Assembly (NCBI RefSeq): GCF_030264295.1
Contig: NZ_CP127173.1
Span: forward strand, 7,075,501 to 7,139,500
Reading direction: 5' to 3'
Length of the DNA: 64,000 bases
Source of the DNA: Amycolatopsis nalaikhensis
Lineage (GTDB): Bacteria > Actinomycetota > Actinomycetes > Mycobacteriales > Pseudonocardiaceae
The notes under the pieces are model-generated. The model worked only from the letters and a program-made list of their open reading frames with translations. It ran no database searches and was not told the origin of the DNA. Numbering within the stretch: position 1 is the first letter of the stretch; every line of letters begins with the position of its first letter. This document shows positions 43,082 through 52,600 of this stretch, piece by piece. The position numbers and the translations under genes were made by a program.

Positions 43082-43105
43082 GGGTGGCTGCCTTTCTTCC
43101 GTTGA

Positions 43106-43339
43106 TTGCGGGAAATCGGTGGGGGCTGTGCGCTCCGAAGCCGCCGCTCGCTGCACGTCGGCAACCTGTCCGTGCGCACCACGACGATGCTGCTCGAGGA
43201 GAACCCCCGCATCCGGGTCGTGGTGTACCAACCGGCGGATCGCACCACGGAGGAGCGCCTCGAGGAGCTGGCCAGCCGCATCGCCCGCGGCGCGATCGAC
43301 GGCCCGGCGAAGGTACGGCGCCTGCGCCCGGCGACCTGA
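43106..43339 (+). CDS. Short ORF of unknown function, possibly a gene remnant
   Basis: 77 aa at most. The second half, RIRVVVYQPADRTTEERLEELASRIARG, looks like genuine protein (an edge strand and an amphipathic helix), while the first 25 residues are Arg/Gly-rich and poorly structured. There is no strong ribosome site. It may be the 3' remnant of a lost gene or a small protein. It lies between the EthD start and the TetR gene. Confidence 0.35.
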   Translation: MREIGGGCALRSRRSLHVGNLSVRTTTMLLEENPRIRVVVYQPADRTTEERLEELASRIARGAIDGPAKVRRLRPAT

Positions 43340-43398
43340 CGGGACTACCCGGGGCTATTTCTTGCGCCGCGCTCGGAAGGCGCCTACTCTCCATTTCA

Positions 43399-43411
43399 CT
43401 ACAACTTGTAG
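43399..43411. promoter_or_regulatory. TetR autoregulatory operator candidate
   Basis: CTACAA-C-TTGTAG, perfect 6-bp arms, lies 15 bp upstream of the TetR ATG in an AT-rich patch that also holds the GGAGGCGG ribosome site. Binding here would block the whole TetR-amidase-hydrolase-MFS operon. Confidence 0.65.
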
Positions 43412-43426
43412 CGTAATGGAGGCGGT

Positions 43427-44002
43427 ATGGCCGGTCGTCGCCGAGACCCCGATCTCGAGGAGCGGCTCACCGCGGCCGCGTGGTCGCTGCTGCAGAGCGA
43501 GGGCTACGACGCGCTGAAGCTGACCGAGGTCGCGGCGCGCGCCCACGCCCACCGCACCGACGTCTACCGGCGGTGGACGAGCAAGGCGCAGCTCGTCGTC
43601 GACGTGCTCGCCCGGCACCTGCCTCCCGTTTCGGATCCCGACACCGGGACCCTCCGCTCGGACCTGCGGGCGATCGTCGAGGACTTCGCGGCTTCCTGGT
43701 CCTCGTCCTGGATCGACGGGCTCATGGGGCTCGTCGCCGATCTGCACCGGGACCCCGACGCCGAGCTGAATTTCCGGAGGATGGCCGAGGGCCGCGGCGA
43801 ACCACTGCGCGACGCCATCACCCGGGCCGTGCGGCGCGGCGAGATCGGCGAACCGCCGGACCTGTCCCTCGTCGGCGATCTGATCGAGGGGCCGCTGATG
43901 CACCGCCGGATGCTGGGGCGGCAACCGCTGACGCCGGAGTACCTCGACGCCCTCGCCGCCCTGGCGCACAGGGTGCTGACCGGGACCACGGTGGCGCCGT
44001 GA
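43427..44002 (+). CDS. TetR/AcrR family transcriptional regulator
   Basis: 191 aa. The HTH reads AAWSLLQSEGYDALKLTEVAARAHAHRTDVYRRWTSKAQL. The C-terminal domain is of the TetR_C_11-like type (LMGLVADLHRDPDAELNFRRM). It is the first gene of an operon rather than divergent: its stop overlaps the amidase GTG (GTGA). It probably represses its own operon through the CTACAA palindrome just upstream, with the amidase substrate or product as inducer. Confidence 0.9.
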   Translation: MAGRRRDPDLEERLTAAAWSLLQSEGYDALKLTEVAARAHAHRTDVYRRWTSKAQLVVDVLARHLPPVSDPDTGTLRSDLRAIVEDFAASWSSSWIDGLMGLVADLHRDPDAELNFRRMAEGRGEPLRDAITRAVRRGEIGEPPDLSLVGDLIEGPLMHRRMLGRQPLTPEYLDALAALAHRVLTGTTVAP

Positions 44003-45429
44003 GCGAACCGTACGAACTTTCCGCCGTGGCCCAACTCGCGGCTCTGCGCGCGGGCGACGTCAGCTCCCGGGAGCTGACGGAGCACTACCTGGGCCGCATC
44101 GAGAAGTTCGATGGCGGACTCGGCGCGTTCACCACCGTCGCGCCGGACCTCGCCCTCGACGAAGCCGCTCGCGCGGACCACCGCATCGCCCGCGGGGAGT
44201 CGGCGCCCCTGCTGGGACTTCCCTTGGGCATCAAGGACCTGTACCCGGCCGCGGGACTGCGGACGACCTTCGGCTCCGCCGCCCTGGCGGAGTTCCGCCC
44301 GCAAGCCGATACCTGGACGGTCGGGTTGCTGCGCCAAGCCGGTGCGGTCCTCGTCGGCAAGACCACCACCGCGGAGTTCGGCGCCACCTGCTTCACCGAC
44401 ACCGCCGTGACCGGGCGGCCGACCGTCACCCCGTACGACCCGACGCGGTACGCGAGCGGTTCCAGCGCAGGCGCGGCCGCCGCGGTCGCCGCGGGGCTGC
44501 TGCCGCTGGCCCACGCGGGCGACGGGGCCGGGTCGACCCGCACACCCGCGGCGACCTGCCACCTCGTCGGTGTGAAGCCGAGCCGGGGGCTGCTCAGCTC
44601 GTCGGTGCCGCTGACGTCCTTGGCCGGCACGACGATCGAAGGCCCCATCGCCCGGACCGTCGGGGACGCGGCGCTGCTGCTGGACGTGATGGCGCGGCCC
44701 TGGAACGGCGATCCGGACGGCTGGCGGCCGGACGACAACTTCGCCGACGCCGTCGAGCGGCTACCCGCGCGGCCGCTGCGCGTCGCCGTGTGGACGGACC
44801 CGGGCTTCGGCGGTGCTCGGCAGCATCCGGAGGTGGTCCGCGCCGTAGAACGCACGGCGACCCGGCTCCAGGAGCTGGGGCATGACGTGCGGGAGGTGCG
44901 GATCCCGGCCAGGTGTGACGATCCGGTGCGCTCGGCGCTGCGCACGCACTTCGCCGCCTCCGTCCACGCCGCGGTGCGGTCGCTGGTTCCGCCCGGTCGG
45001 CGGGAACAGCTCCTGCCGTACACCCGGTACCTGTGCGCCGAAGGGGAAGCGCTTTCCGGAGCGGACCTCTTCGCGGCGAACCGGGTGCTGGCCCACTACG
45101 CAAGCGCCTTCCTGACGGCCTTGGCGGGCTTCGACGTCGCACTGACCCCGGTGACGAACGGGCCGCCGGTGCCGCTCGGGCACTTCGAGGCCGGTGGGGT
45201 GGCGGGGATCGCCGACGCGATGCTGGCTTGGTCGGCCCCGACGCCGTGGGCCAACTGGACCGGTCAGCCCGCGGTGGCCTTGCCGTCGCATGTGGACGGT
45301 GACGGGCTTCCGTACGGCGTGCAGCTCGTCGGACGCCGCCGCGACGACGCGTCGCTGCTCGCGCTCGCCGCCCAGCTCGAAACTTCCGCTCTGTGGACCG
45401 ACGTCCATCCGTCCTGCTGGGATGAGTGA
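43999..45429 (+). CDS. Amidase (amidase signature family)
   Basis: 476 aa. Lys in LPLGIKDLYPAAG, the Ser-rich loop YASGSSAGAAAAVAAG and the nucleophile in GDGAGSTRTPA are all present, although the loop departs from the usual GGSSGGS. QPAVALPSHVDGDGLPYGVQLVGRR is the common C-terminal signature. It lies in an operon with a TetR regulator, an alpha/beta hydrolase and an MFS carrier, suggesting use or detoxification of an amide-containing compound that is imported or exported by the carrier. Confidence 0.9.
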   Translation: MSEPYELSAVAQLAALRAGDVSSRELTEHYLGRIEKFDGGLGAFTTVAPDLALDEAARADHRIARGESAPLLGLPLGIKDLYPAAGLRTTFGSAALAEFRPQADTWTVGLLRQAGAVLVGKTTTAEFGATCFTDTAVTGRPTVTPYDPTRYASGSSAGAAAAVAAGLLPLAHAGDGAGSTRTPAATCHLVGVKPSRGLLSSSVPLTSLAGTTIEGPIARTVGDAALLLDVMARPWNGDPDGWRPDDNFADAVERLPARPLRVAVWTDPGFGGARQHPEVVRAVERTATRLQELGHDVREVRIPARCDDPVRSALRTHFAASVHAAVRSLVPPGRREQLLPYTRYLCAEGEALSGADLFAANRVLAHYASAFLTALAGFDVALTPVTNGPPVPLGHFEAGGVAGIADAMLAWSAPTPWANWTGQPAVALPSHVDGDGLPYGVQLVGRRRDDASLLALAAQLETSALWTDVHPSCWDE

Positions 45430-45442
45430 AAGGCAGCGCCCG

Positions 45443-46333
45443 ATGAAAACGAGCCACCTCGATCCGGGTCCCGGGCTGACCGAGAAGTCCGTCGCGCTGC
45501 CCGACGGGCGGCGGCTGCGAGCCGTCACCGCCGGTGAGGGGGACGGGCCGCTGGTCGTGTTCGAGGCCGGGATGAGCGCCCCGGCCGCGTCGTGGGTGCA
45601 CACCCAGCGCGAGATCGCCGCGCGCACCCGCACGGTGTCCTACGACCGGGCGGGCTACGGCGGCAGCGATCCGGACCCGCACGACCGCACGATCGAGCGG
45701 ATCGCGGACGACCTCACCGGTCTCCTCGACGGTCTCGGGGAGACCCGGCCCGTCGTCCTGGTCGGGCACAGCTGGGGCGGGCCGGTCATCCGGCTGTTCG
45801 CCGAGCGCCACCCGCACCGCGTCGCGGGCCTGGTCTTCGTCGACGCGACCGTCGCCGAGGTCGTGAGCGGCCGCGGCACGCACATCCTGTCCTGGTCCTT
45901 CGGGGTGCTGGCCGTGCTCGCGCGCCTGGGCGGGCGGAAGCTGGTCGTGAAACTGACCGTGCCGCACGTGTCCCGCGCCATCGCGGCGTCCGATGTGGAC
46001 ATCATCACGCGCGACTACGCGTGCGCCCGGGCGATGCGCGCCGCGCGCCGCGAAGCGGCTCAGGTGGTCCCGGCGCTGGCGACGATGCGACGGCTCCAGG
46101 CCGCCGGAACCCCGGACGTCCCGACGATCTGCCTGCAGGCCGGGCGGATCGACCGCGGGATGTCCCGGGCGCGCCCGCGGTTCAACCGGGTCGCGGCCGA
46201 GCTCATGGCCGCCGTGCCGAACGGGCGGGCGGTCGTCGTCGAGGGCACCGGGCACCTCATCCCGCAGGAGAATCCCGCGGTCGTGCGCGACGCGATCCTC
46301 GAGGTCGTCGAAGCCTCGGCAGGCCGACGGTGA
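45443..46333 (+). CDS. Alpha/beta hydrolase
   Basis: 296 aa from an ATG behind AAGGCAG; an ATG at 45422 inside the amidase end is an alternative. The oxyanion-side start is VVFEAGMSAPAASW, the nucleophile elbow GHSWGGP gives Ser110, and the late GTGHLIPQENP gives His271. The lid is of moderate size. Likely esterase, amidase or haloperoxidase-like hydrolase working with the preceding amidase. Its stop overlaps the MFS GTG start. Confidence 0.9.
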   Translation: MKTSHLDPGPGLTEKSVALPDGRRLRAVTAGEGDGPLVVFEAGMSAPAASWVHTQREIAARTRTVSYDRAGYGGSDPDPHDRTIERIADDLTGLLDGLGETRPVVLVGHSWGGPVIRLFAERHPHRVAGLVFVDATVAEVVSGRGTHILSWSFGVLAVLARLGGRKLVVKLTVPHVSRAIAASDVDIITRDYACARAMRAARREAAQVVPALATMRRLQAAGTPDVPTICLQAGRIDRGMSRARPRFNRVAAELMAAVPNGRAVVVEGTGHLIPQENPAVVRDAILEVVEASAGRR

Positions 46334-47637
46334 TCCCCGACGCGGTCGCGCCGACCGCCGGGACGTCCACCGCCGGTTCGGCCACCGCTCAGGGGCGGCT
46401 CATCGGCGCACTGGTCGGCACGAACGCCGCCGGGTACATCAGCATCGCGGTGCCGATGAACCTGCTGCTGATCACCCACCTCACCGCGATCGCCGGCGCC
46501 GGCGCGACGTCGGCGTTCAGCCTGGTGACCGGCATCGGCGGCGTGGTGGGGCTGCTGGCGAACCCGCTCGGCGGGCGGATCAGCGACCGGACGGCCGCCC
46601 GGTTCGGCCGGCGCCGCACGTGGATCCTCACCGGCGGTCTCGGCGCGGCGATCCTGCTCGCGGTGATGGGCTGGACGACCGAGGTCTGGCAGGTGGCACT
46701 CGGCTGGGCCCTCATCACGGCCCTGGTCATGGTCCAGCTCGCCGCGAGCGCGGCGCTCGCCGCCGACCAGGTGGCCCCGGAGCGGCGCGGGGTGGCGTCG
46801 GGTGTGGTGGCGTTCGTGGCACTGGCCGGGCCCGCCGTGGGTTTCGCCGTGGTGAGCGTCCTGCCGGCGATTCCCTGGCTGCAGTGGGGTGTGGTCGGCG
46901 TGCTGAGCGCCGCGGGCGTGCTCATGGCCGTCCTGCTCGTGCGCGATCCCCGCCACCGGATCCCGGCGGCCGAACCGCGGCTCAGCTTGGCGATCATCCT
47001 GCGGTCGTACTGGGTCAGCCCGCGCAGGCACCCCGCCTTCGGCTGGGCGTGGGCGGTGCGCTTCCTGATCACCGCGGCCTGGGCGTCGAACAGTTACCTG
47101 GCCTTCGTGTTCACGCAGCGGTTCGCCGTCCCGGCCGCCGCGGTCCCGGGCATGATCTTCCTGCTGACCCTGATCGGCATCGCGTGCGTCGCCGTCACGG
47201 CCTGGCTGACCGGCTGGCTGTCCGACCGGATCCGGCGGCAGAAGCCGTTCGTGTTCACCGGCGGCCTAGTGCTCGCCGCCGGACTGGTCCTGGTGGCGCT
47301 CTCGCCGAGCGTTCCGGTGGTGTACCTCGGCACGGCGGTCATGTCGCTGGGTTACGGCGCTTTCTTGGCCACGGACTTCGCGCTCTGCTTGCGCGTGCTG
47401 CCCGACCCCGGCTCGGCGGGCAAGGACTTCGCGGTGCTCAACATCGCGAGCACGCTGCCCGTCGCGGTGGTGCCGTTCGTGGCCCCGGCACTCCTCGCGG
47501 CGGGCGGGTTCTTCACCATGTTCGCCTGCCTCGCCGCGTTCAGCGTGGCCGGTGCGCTGTGCGTGGCTCGGGTGCCCGACATCGGCCAAGAAGGCCAGGC
47601 CCGGTTCGCCGCGATCACCAGAACGGCCACCGGCTGA
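46330..47637 (+). CDS. MFS transporter
   Basis: 435 aa with about 12 helices. The motif NPLGGRISDRTAARFGRRRTW is the loop 2-3 signature; a second copy, GWLSDRIRRQKPF, follows helix 8. The overall style resembles sugar/cation symporter-like (GPH/SLC45-type) and related MFS proteins. It is the last gene of the TetR-controlled operon and ends before a strong hairpin. Direction of transport and substrate are unknown. Confidence 0.9.
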   Translation: MIPDAVAPTAGTSTAGSATAQGRLIGALVGTNAAGYISIAVPMNLLLITHLTAIAGAGATSAFSLVTGIGGVVGLLANPLGGRISDRTAARFGRRRTWILTGGLGAAILLAVMGWTTEVWQVALGWALITALVMVQLAASAALAADQVAPERRGVASGVVAFVALAGPAVGFAVVSVLPAIPWLQWGVVGVLSAAGVLMAVLLVRDPRHRIPAAEPRLSLAIILRSYWVSPRRHPAFGWAWAVRFLITAAWASNSYLAFVFTQRFAVPAAAVPGMIFLLTLIGIACVAVTAWLTGWLSDRIRRQKPFVFTGGLVLAAGLVLVALSPSVPVVYLGTAVMSLGYGAFLATDFALCLRVLPDPGSAGKDFAVLNIASTLPVAVVPFVAPALLAAGGFFTMFACLAAFSVAGALCVARVPDIGQEGQARFAAITRTATG

Positions 47638-47654
47638 CCCAGGGCGTAGCGCTT

Positions 47655-47692
47655 CGAGCCACGGCCGCACCTTCCGCTGCGGCCGTGGCTCG
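47655..47692. terminator. Strong bidirectional terminator hairpin
   Basis: CGAGCCACGGCCGCA and TGCGGCCGTGGCTCG form a perfect 15-bp stem with an 8-nt loop, placed between the convergent MFS gene and the secreted protein gene. There is no clear T-tract, as is common in actinomycetes. Confidence 0.85.
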
Positions 47693-47709
47693 AGTCCCGC
47701 GTCAGTGCC

Positions 47710-48195
47710 TCAGACGCTCGCGGTCGTGCCGAGGGACAGGTAGTTGATCACTTCGTCGGTGACGTCGCCCTGTGCCAGCACCCGGTCCGTGCTGACGAGC
47801 GTCTTCCCGAAGCAGACCGACCACGAGTTCGCGCCGACGCCCGACCGGGCGCACACCCAGTTGCCCAGCGGGAAGCCGGAAACCGCGGAGTACAGGTCGG
47901 GCAGCGCCTTGATCCGGTAGACGCTGGAGCGGTTGTTGCGCACGATCACCGCCGCCTGGACGCTGCGGTGGTCCGTCGACCTGATCGCGCACGCCTGCGC
48001 CTTGATGCCGGTGTCGAAGTCCTTCGTGGTGGTGCACCGCCACGTGCTGGCGCTCGACGTGATCGGGTTGGTGTTGCCGTAGGCACGCCAAGTGCCGGTC
48101 GACGTCTCCGACGCCGTCGCGGGCGTCGCCAGGCTCGTCGCGAGCAGAGCCGTGATGGCCGCGGCCGATGCCGCCGCCCTTCGTGAAAGACGCAT
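47710..48195 (-). CDS. Small exported protein of unknown function
   Basis: 161 aa from ATG. The signal peptide is MRLSRRAAASAAAITALLAT followed by SLATPATA, cleaved near residue 28. The mature part has four cysteines (TWRCTTTKD, KAQACAIRS, NWVCARSG, WSVCFGK) that probably make two disulfides, and short beta-strand patterns. No known domain. It is the last of five exported-protein genes on this strand; the gap to the previous gene is 109 bp. Confidence 0.8.
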   Translation of the reverse strand: MRLSRRAAASAAAITALLATSLATPATASETSTGTWRAYGNTNPITSSASTWRCTTTKDFDTGIKAQACAIRSTDHRSVQAAVIVRNNRSSVYRIKALPDLYSAVSGFPLGNWVCARSGVGANSWSVCFGKTLVSTDRVLAQGDVTDEVINYLSLGTTASV

Positions 48196-48304
48196 GTCGA
48201 TCCTTCCCCTCGATTCGGAACAACGTGACCGGATCATTCGACCGACGTCGGCTGTCTCCCGGCTTTCGGAACGCTTTCTCGCCCGGACTCCGGCGATGAG
48301 CTCG

Positions 48305-49180
48305 TCACCGGCCCAGCAACGGCGCCGCCGCCTTCAGCTGCGTCTCGGTTTCGGACCGGTACCGGTCCAGGTCCGACTGGTGCTGGGAAACCAGCCGCTT
48401 CTGGTAGGCGATGATGACCGCCAGCCAGGTGCCCGTGACGTTCTCCCGGACGCGGCAGGCGACATCCGCCCGGGCCGTCGCGATCTCCTGCGCGGTGGGC
48501 TCGCCGGTGCCGAACGCGGGGTCGTTGTTGGCGGCCCACGGGTCGCGGTAGTCGAAACCCGCCGCGTTCATGCAGGTGCGCCAACGGCCGAACGCGGCGA
48601 CGACGCGGCTGTCCGCCTCCGCCCTCGTGTACGACTCCGAAACCAGGGCGATCACCCGGTTCTCCTGGCTCGGGTTGTGCTCCGCCAACGCGTGCTGCGC
48701 CTGGGCCGCGCAGCCGCCGACCGGGACCGTCACCCCGTTGACCGTGCTCTTTCCCGCTCCGCTCAGCACCCCCAGCGTCACGGTGTCCGGCGTCTTCTCG
48801 GCGGCCTTCGCCCGGTCCGTTGCCGCGATGTCGGCGGCGTGCGGGCTCTTGTACCCGAACCGGGCGGCCTCGTCGGCCGAAATCACGCCGATCGGCCGGT
48901 CGAAGTTCGGGGTGGCGGTCCGCTCGGGGAGCGGGTAGTCGATCCCGTACCGCGCCAGGCAGCCCTGGACCGCCCGGTCGTAGGCCCGGCCCAGGGTGAG
49001 TTGTTCGTCGGGTCGCGTGCGGAACGCGGCCAGCGGGAACTCGACGTCGGAATAGGCCGTGATCGCGGGGAGGGCGTCGATCGAGGGCTCGCCCGTCTCC
49101 GTCGGCGCGCCCGTGGCCACGCCGCAACCGGAAACGCCGAGCGCGACCAGCGCCAGTGCGACCTGGATTCTCTTGCTCAT
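48305..49180 (-). CDS. Putative lipoprotein of unknown function
   Basis: 291 aa. The N-terminus MSKRIQVALALVALGVSGCG has a good lipobox (VSGC), so the mature protein is anchored to the outer face of the membrane. The rest is mostly helical, with four further cysteines in pairs (QGCLARYG, GGCAAQAQ, RTCMNAAGFDYRDPW, DVACRVRE). This CLxxxG and CMxxAGFDY pattern is seen in many actinobacterial lipoproteins of unknown role. It belongs to the run of exported proteins next to the SARP regulator. Confidence 0.82.
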   Translation of the reverse strand: MSKRIQVALALVALGVSGCGVATGAPTETGEPSIDALPAITAYSDVEFPLAAFRTRPDEQLTLGRAYDRAVQGCLARYGIDYPLPERTATPNFDRPIGVISADEAARFGYKSPHAADIAATDRAKAAEKTPDTVTLGVLSGAGKSTVNGVTVPVGGCAAQAQHALAEHNPSQENRVIALVSESYTRAEADSRVVAAFGRWRTCMNAAGFDYRDPWAANNDPAFGTGEPTAQEIATARADVACRVRENVTGTWLAVIIAYQKRLVSQHQSDLDRYRSETETQLKAAAPLLGR

Positions 49181-49193
49181 CGTCGTCCTTTCC

Positions 49194-49610
49194 TCAGCAG
49201 CTCTGCCAGTAGTGGCTCGACGCCTTGTCGTTGTCGGCCGTGCCGACCCAGTTGACCAGCCCGTTGCCGGGGTGGACGAATTCGCTCGTGGTGAACCAGA
49301 GCTCCGACGAGTAGTTCGCGTTCATGAAGGACCGCAGGCAGTTGTAGGTGCCGGTGCCCCAGTCCTGGTACGAGCTGATGATGTCGTTGGCCGAGCCGTT
49401 CCGGAGCCCGTTGAGCTGCAGGCAGGACCGCGGCCGGTTGTAGTTGCTGTCACTGCCGGACCAAACGCATTCCTTGGGTGCGTAGTCGACTCCTTGGTAA
49501 CCGCAGTAGTAGGTCAGCGCGCAGGCCGCGGCGGCCGGTGGCGCGGCGGCGACGGTCACCGCCGCCACCCCGAGCGTGAGCGCCGCCGCGGCGGTCAGGG
49601 CACGGTTCAT
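49194..49610 (-). CDS. Small exported cysteine-rich protein, possibly I36-inhibitor-like
   Basis: 138 aa with a Sec signal (ALTAAAALTLGVAAVTVAAA, then PPAAAA). The mature part has six cysteines (ACALTYYCGY, KECVWSG, RSCLQLN, YNCLRS, WQSC) and the pattern GSANDIISSYQDW, which recalls the beta/gamma-crystallin-like peptidase inhibitor family I36 of streptomycetes. The match is partial and from memory. It starts 29 nt after the stop of the 1277-aa protein gene, so they are probably co-transcribed. Confidence 0.7.
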   Translation of the reverse strand: MNRALTAAAALTLGVAAVTVAAAPPAAAACALTYYCGYQGVDYAPKECVWSGSDSNYNRPRSCLQLNGLRNGSANDIISSYQDWGTGTYNCLRSFMNANYSSELWFTTSEFVHPGNGLVNWVGTADNDKASSHYWQSC

Positions 49611-49639
49611 CGGACTTCCTTTCTTCGGCGGGATTTCGG

Positions 49640-52600
49640 TCAGGGGTAGCCGATTTCGTCGAGCTTGCGGCGGAGCACCGTCGCGTAACCCGTCGTGCCG
49701 TCGCCGTTGGGGTGGAACGATTCCCGGCTCAAGCAGGCCACTTCCGAGAACCCGAAGCAGAACGGGCTGGACTTGTCCCCGGTGTGGAAGTCGCCTTCAC
49801 CGTTCGCGCCGATCCTGATCTTGTGGAGCCATTCGACGGAGTCGCATCCGCCGTGACCGACGAAGTCGCCGATCGTGCCGGCCGCGTACACCGGTGCGCC
49901 GGCGGCGCGCGCGGCGTCGGCGACCTCCTTCTGCTTGGCGGCCGTGTACCCGGCCAGTTCGGCCAATGCCGCGACTTCCGGCATGCCGACGTACCCGGAG
50001 CCGGCGCACTTCACCGTCCGGCTGAACAGCTCGGGGTAGGACATCAGGACGATCTTGGCGTTCGGTGCCTTGGCGTGGATCAGGGAAACCGTGGAGGCCA
50101 GCTTGGTCTTCGTGCGATCGATGATGTCCTTGTACCGGGGCAGGTACGTGTCGTCGTCGGCGCAGCTGCCGAGACCCGAGCATTCGGTCACCGCGTTGAC
50201 GAAGGCGTTGTCGTCGTTCCCGCCGAGGGAGAGGGTGACCAGGGTCGTGTTCTCGTCGAGCACACCCGAGTCGATCTGGGCGATCTCGTGGAACTGGCCT
50301 TCACCGGTGTCGTGTCGCTCGGGGTCGTCCCACGACCACGGGTGGACGGGGGTGCCGCCGTCCGAGCCGGTGACGTTCCAGGTCTTGGCTCCGGAGCAGG
50401 CGACGAAACCGAGTTCGAAGTTCGGGTGGAAGCCGTCCGACAGGCCGCCGAGGCTCTGGCCGGTGCCCGGCAGGACCAGTTTTCTCGGCCAGGCGCCGGC
50501 ACTGCGCCGGCAGGCGTTCCACCGGTGGGTGCCGTGGTTGCTGTCGGACTCCGCGAAGTAGCCGCCCGCCCCTTCCCCGGAGGCGTACGAGTCGCCGAGC
50601 GCGGCGACGATGTGCTGCGGTTTCCGCGGCAACGGCTGCACGGCCGCGGCGTCCCAGGCGATGCGCTCGGTTCCCTTGCCGTCGTGGGTGATGTTCGACA
50701 GCCGCAGTTTCGGCGCGCCGGTGAGGTTGTACACGCCGAGGGAGACCCAGCCGTTGTGCTGGATTTCCTGGTTGAGGTAGCGCGTCTTGTCGAAGACGCC
50801 GTCGCCGTTCAGGTCGATCTCGTAGCGGGCCTGCTGGGTGCGGGCGCCCACGAGGGGCAGGTGCACGAGGACGCGGCCCCACCCGCCGACCGGGTCCCGC
50901 CAGCTCCACGTGCCGCTGGCGCGCATGATCGAGCCGCCGTAGGTGTTGCTCATCCAGAAGTGGCCGCGGAACCCGGTGCCGATCTGGTGCACGTCGATCT
51001 TGCCGCGGTACGTGCCGAGCCCGTCGCCGGCGAAGTCGAACCGGAAGCCGCCGGCCTCGGGGTAGGCCATCGAACACCCGGGGCGGACGGACGGCACCGC
51101 GGCGGCGACGTCGTCGATGATCCGGGCGTTGTCGGGCAGGCCGGTGAAACCGCAGTTCGGCGGGTAGGCGGTCCCGTCGTCCTGGTAGGCGTAGCCGGGG
51201 TCGAACCGGATGAACTGCATCCCGCAGTCCGGGGTGCAGCCCGGCTTCCACGCCGTCGACACGTGGAACCAGCACCTGAAGTCCGCGCGCAGGCAGGGAT
51301 CGACCCCCGTGCCGGCGTTGGCGGGATTGCACTCGTTCATGCCGCCGCAGAACTGGCCGACCGGTGGCTTCACCGAGTCCCGGTAGTCGTCGCGGTTCCA
51401 CCCGGCCGGGCGGAAGGCGGGGACCATGACGTCGGGGGATTCGATGAGCTGGACCGGGTAGCCCGCGTACCCGAGCACCTTTTCCGGGTAGGGCCAGTCG
51501 CCCGGGTGCCGTCCGTCGTCGGGGTTCTTCATGAACGGTGCCCGGCCCCGGTCGTAGCGGGGGTTGATCGGGTTGTTGAACCAGCCGACGCCCCAGGCCC
51601 CGTCGTTCGCGCTCGCCTGGCTCTTCGGGTAGTAGCCGGAGTTGTACGCCCACAGGGCGAGGAACCAGTTCTCCAGGAAGGCGGGGTTGCCGCCGTTGAG
51701 CAGCACGCCGTCGTCGTGCAGCGCGTTCCACTTGCCGGCGAGGATGCGCTGGCCCTGGAGGACGTTGCGCACGAAGTCGAGGGCCATCGCGCGCTGGTCG
51801 TCGGTCGTCTGGCCGTTCAGCTTCATGCCGTCGGTGATCTGCATGACGCCGTAGCCGCAGTCGGCGTGCGCGAAGTCGATCAGCCACTGGGAGACGTCGC
51901 CCGACCGATCCTCGACACCGTAGTAGTTGCCGATGAGCGGATTGGACGTCACCCCGGGGACCGCGAACCAGGCCGCCTGGGACATGTTCGACTCGGCGAG
52001 GCTGATCCCGAGCAGGACCTGCGCGGGGATGTGGCCGCCACCGGACAGGTCCGTCTGCCCGGCGCTGTCGACCGAGTAGGCGGGCATGCCCAGGTTCTTC
52101 CAGTTCGCCGGCCGGGACACGTGCAGGCTGTCGGTGACCAGCTGGTCCACCGCCCACTCGACCTGGCGTGGCTTGGGCTGCATCGCCTGGTCGCGCGGGT
52201 CGTTGCGGGGCACGGCACAGGTGCGCAGGCCGGCGTCCGCGGGATCGGCCGGGTCCCCGGCGGCGACGGCCGAGCTCAGCGCGGGACTGAGTTCGGCGCC
52301 GGCTCCACCCATCGCGGTGGGCAGCGCGGTCAGGGTGAACTCCTTGCCGGTCGCGAGAGCCGTCGCGGTGATGTCGACGGGCAGTTCGGCGGCCCGGTCG
52401 GACGGCGTGAGCTTCGGGTCGCGGCGGTCCGCGGGGGACACGGCGGTGACCGCGATCGCGCCGGTCAGCGACATCCGCGCCGTGCGGGCCACGCTGTTCA
52501 CCCGAACCCCGCCGGGCAGCGCGCCGGACTGGGCGCGGGTGCCCGTCCCGGTGAGGACCACGGCCCCGCGCGCCGCGGCGCTGATCCCCAGCGAGGTGAC

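Noticed and set aside
45194..45442. Earlier start for the alpha/beta hydrolase
   Set aside because: It would lie within the amidase coding region and lacks a ribosome site.
47655..47692. Small structured RNA
   Set aside because: The perfect 15-bp stem lies exactly between convergent stops, so a terminator explains it fully.
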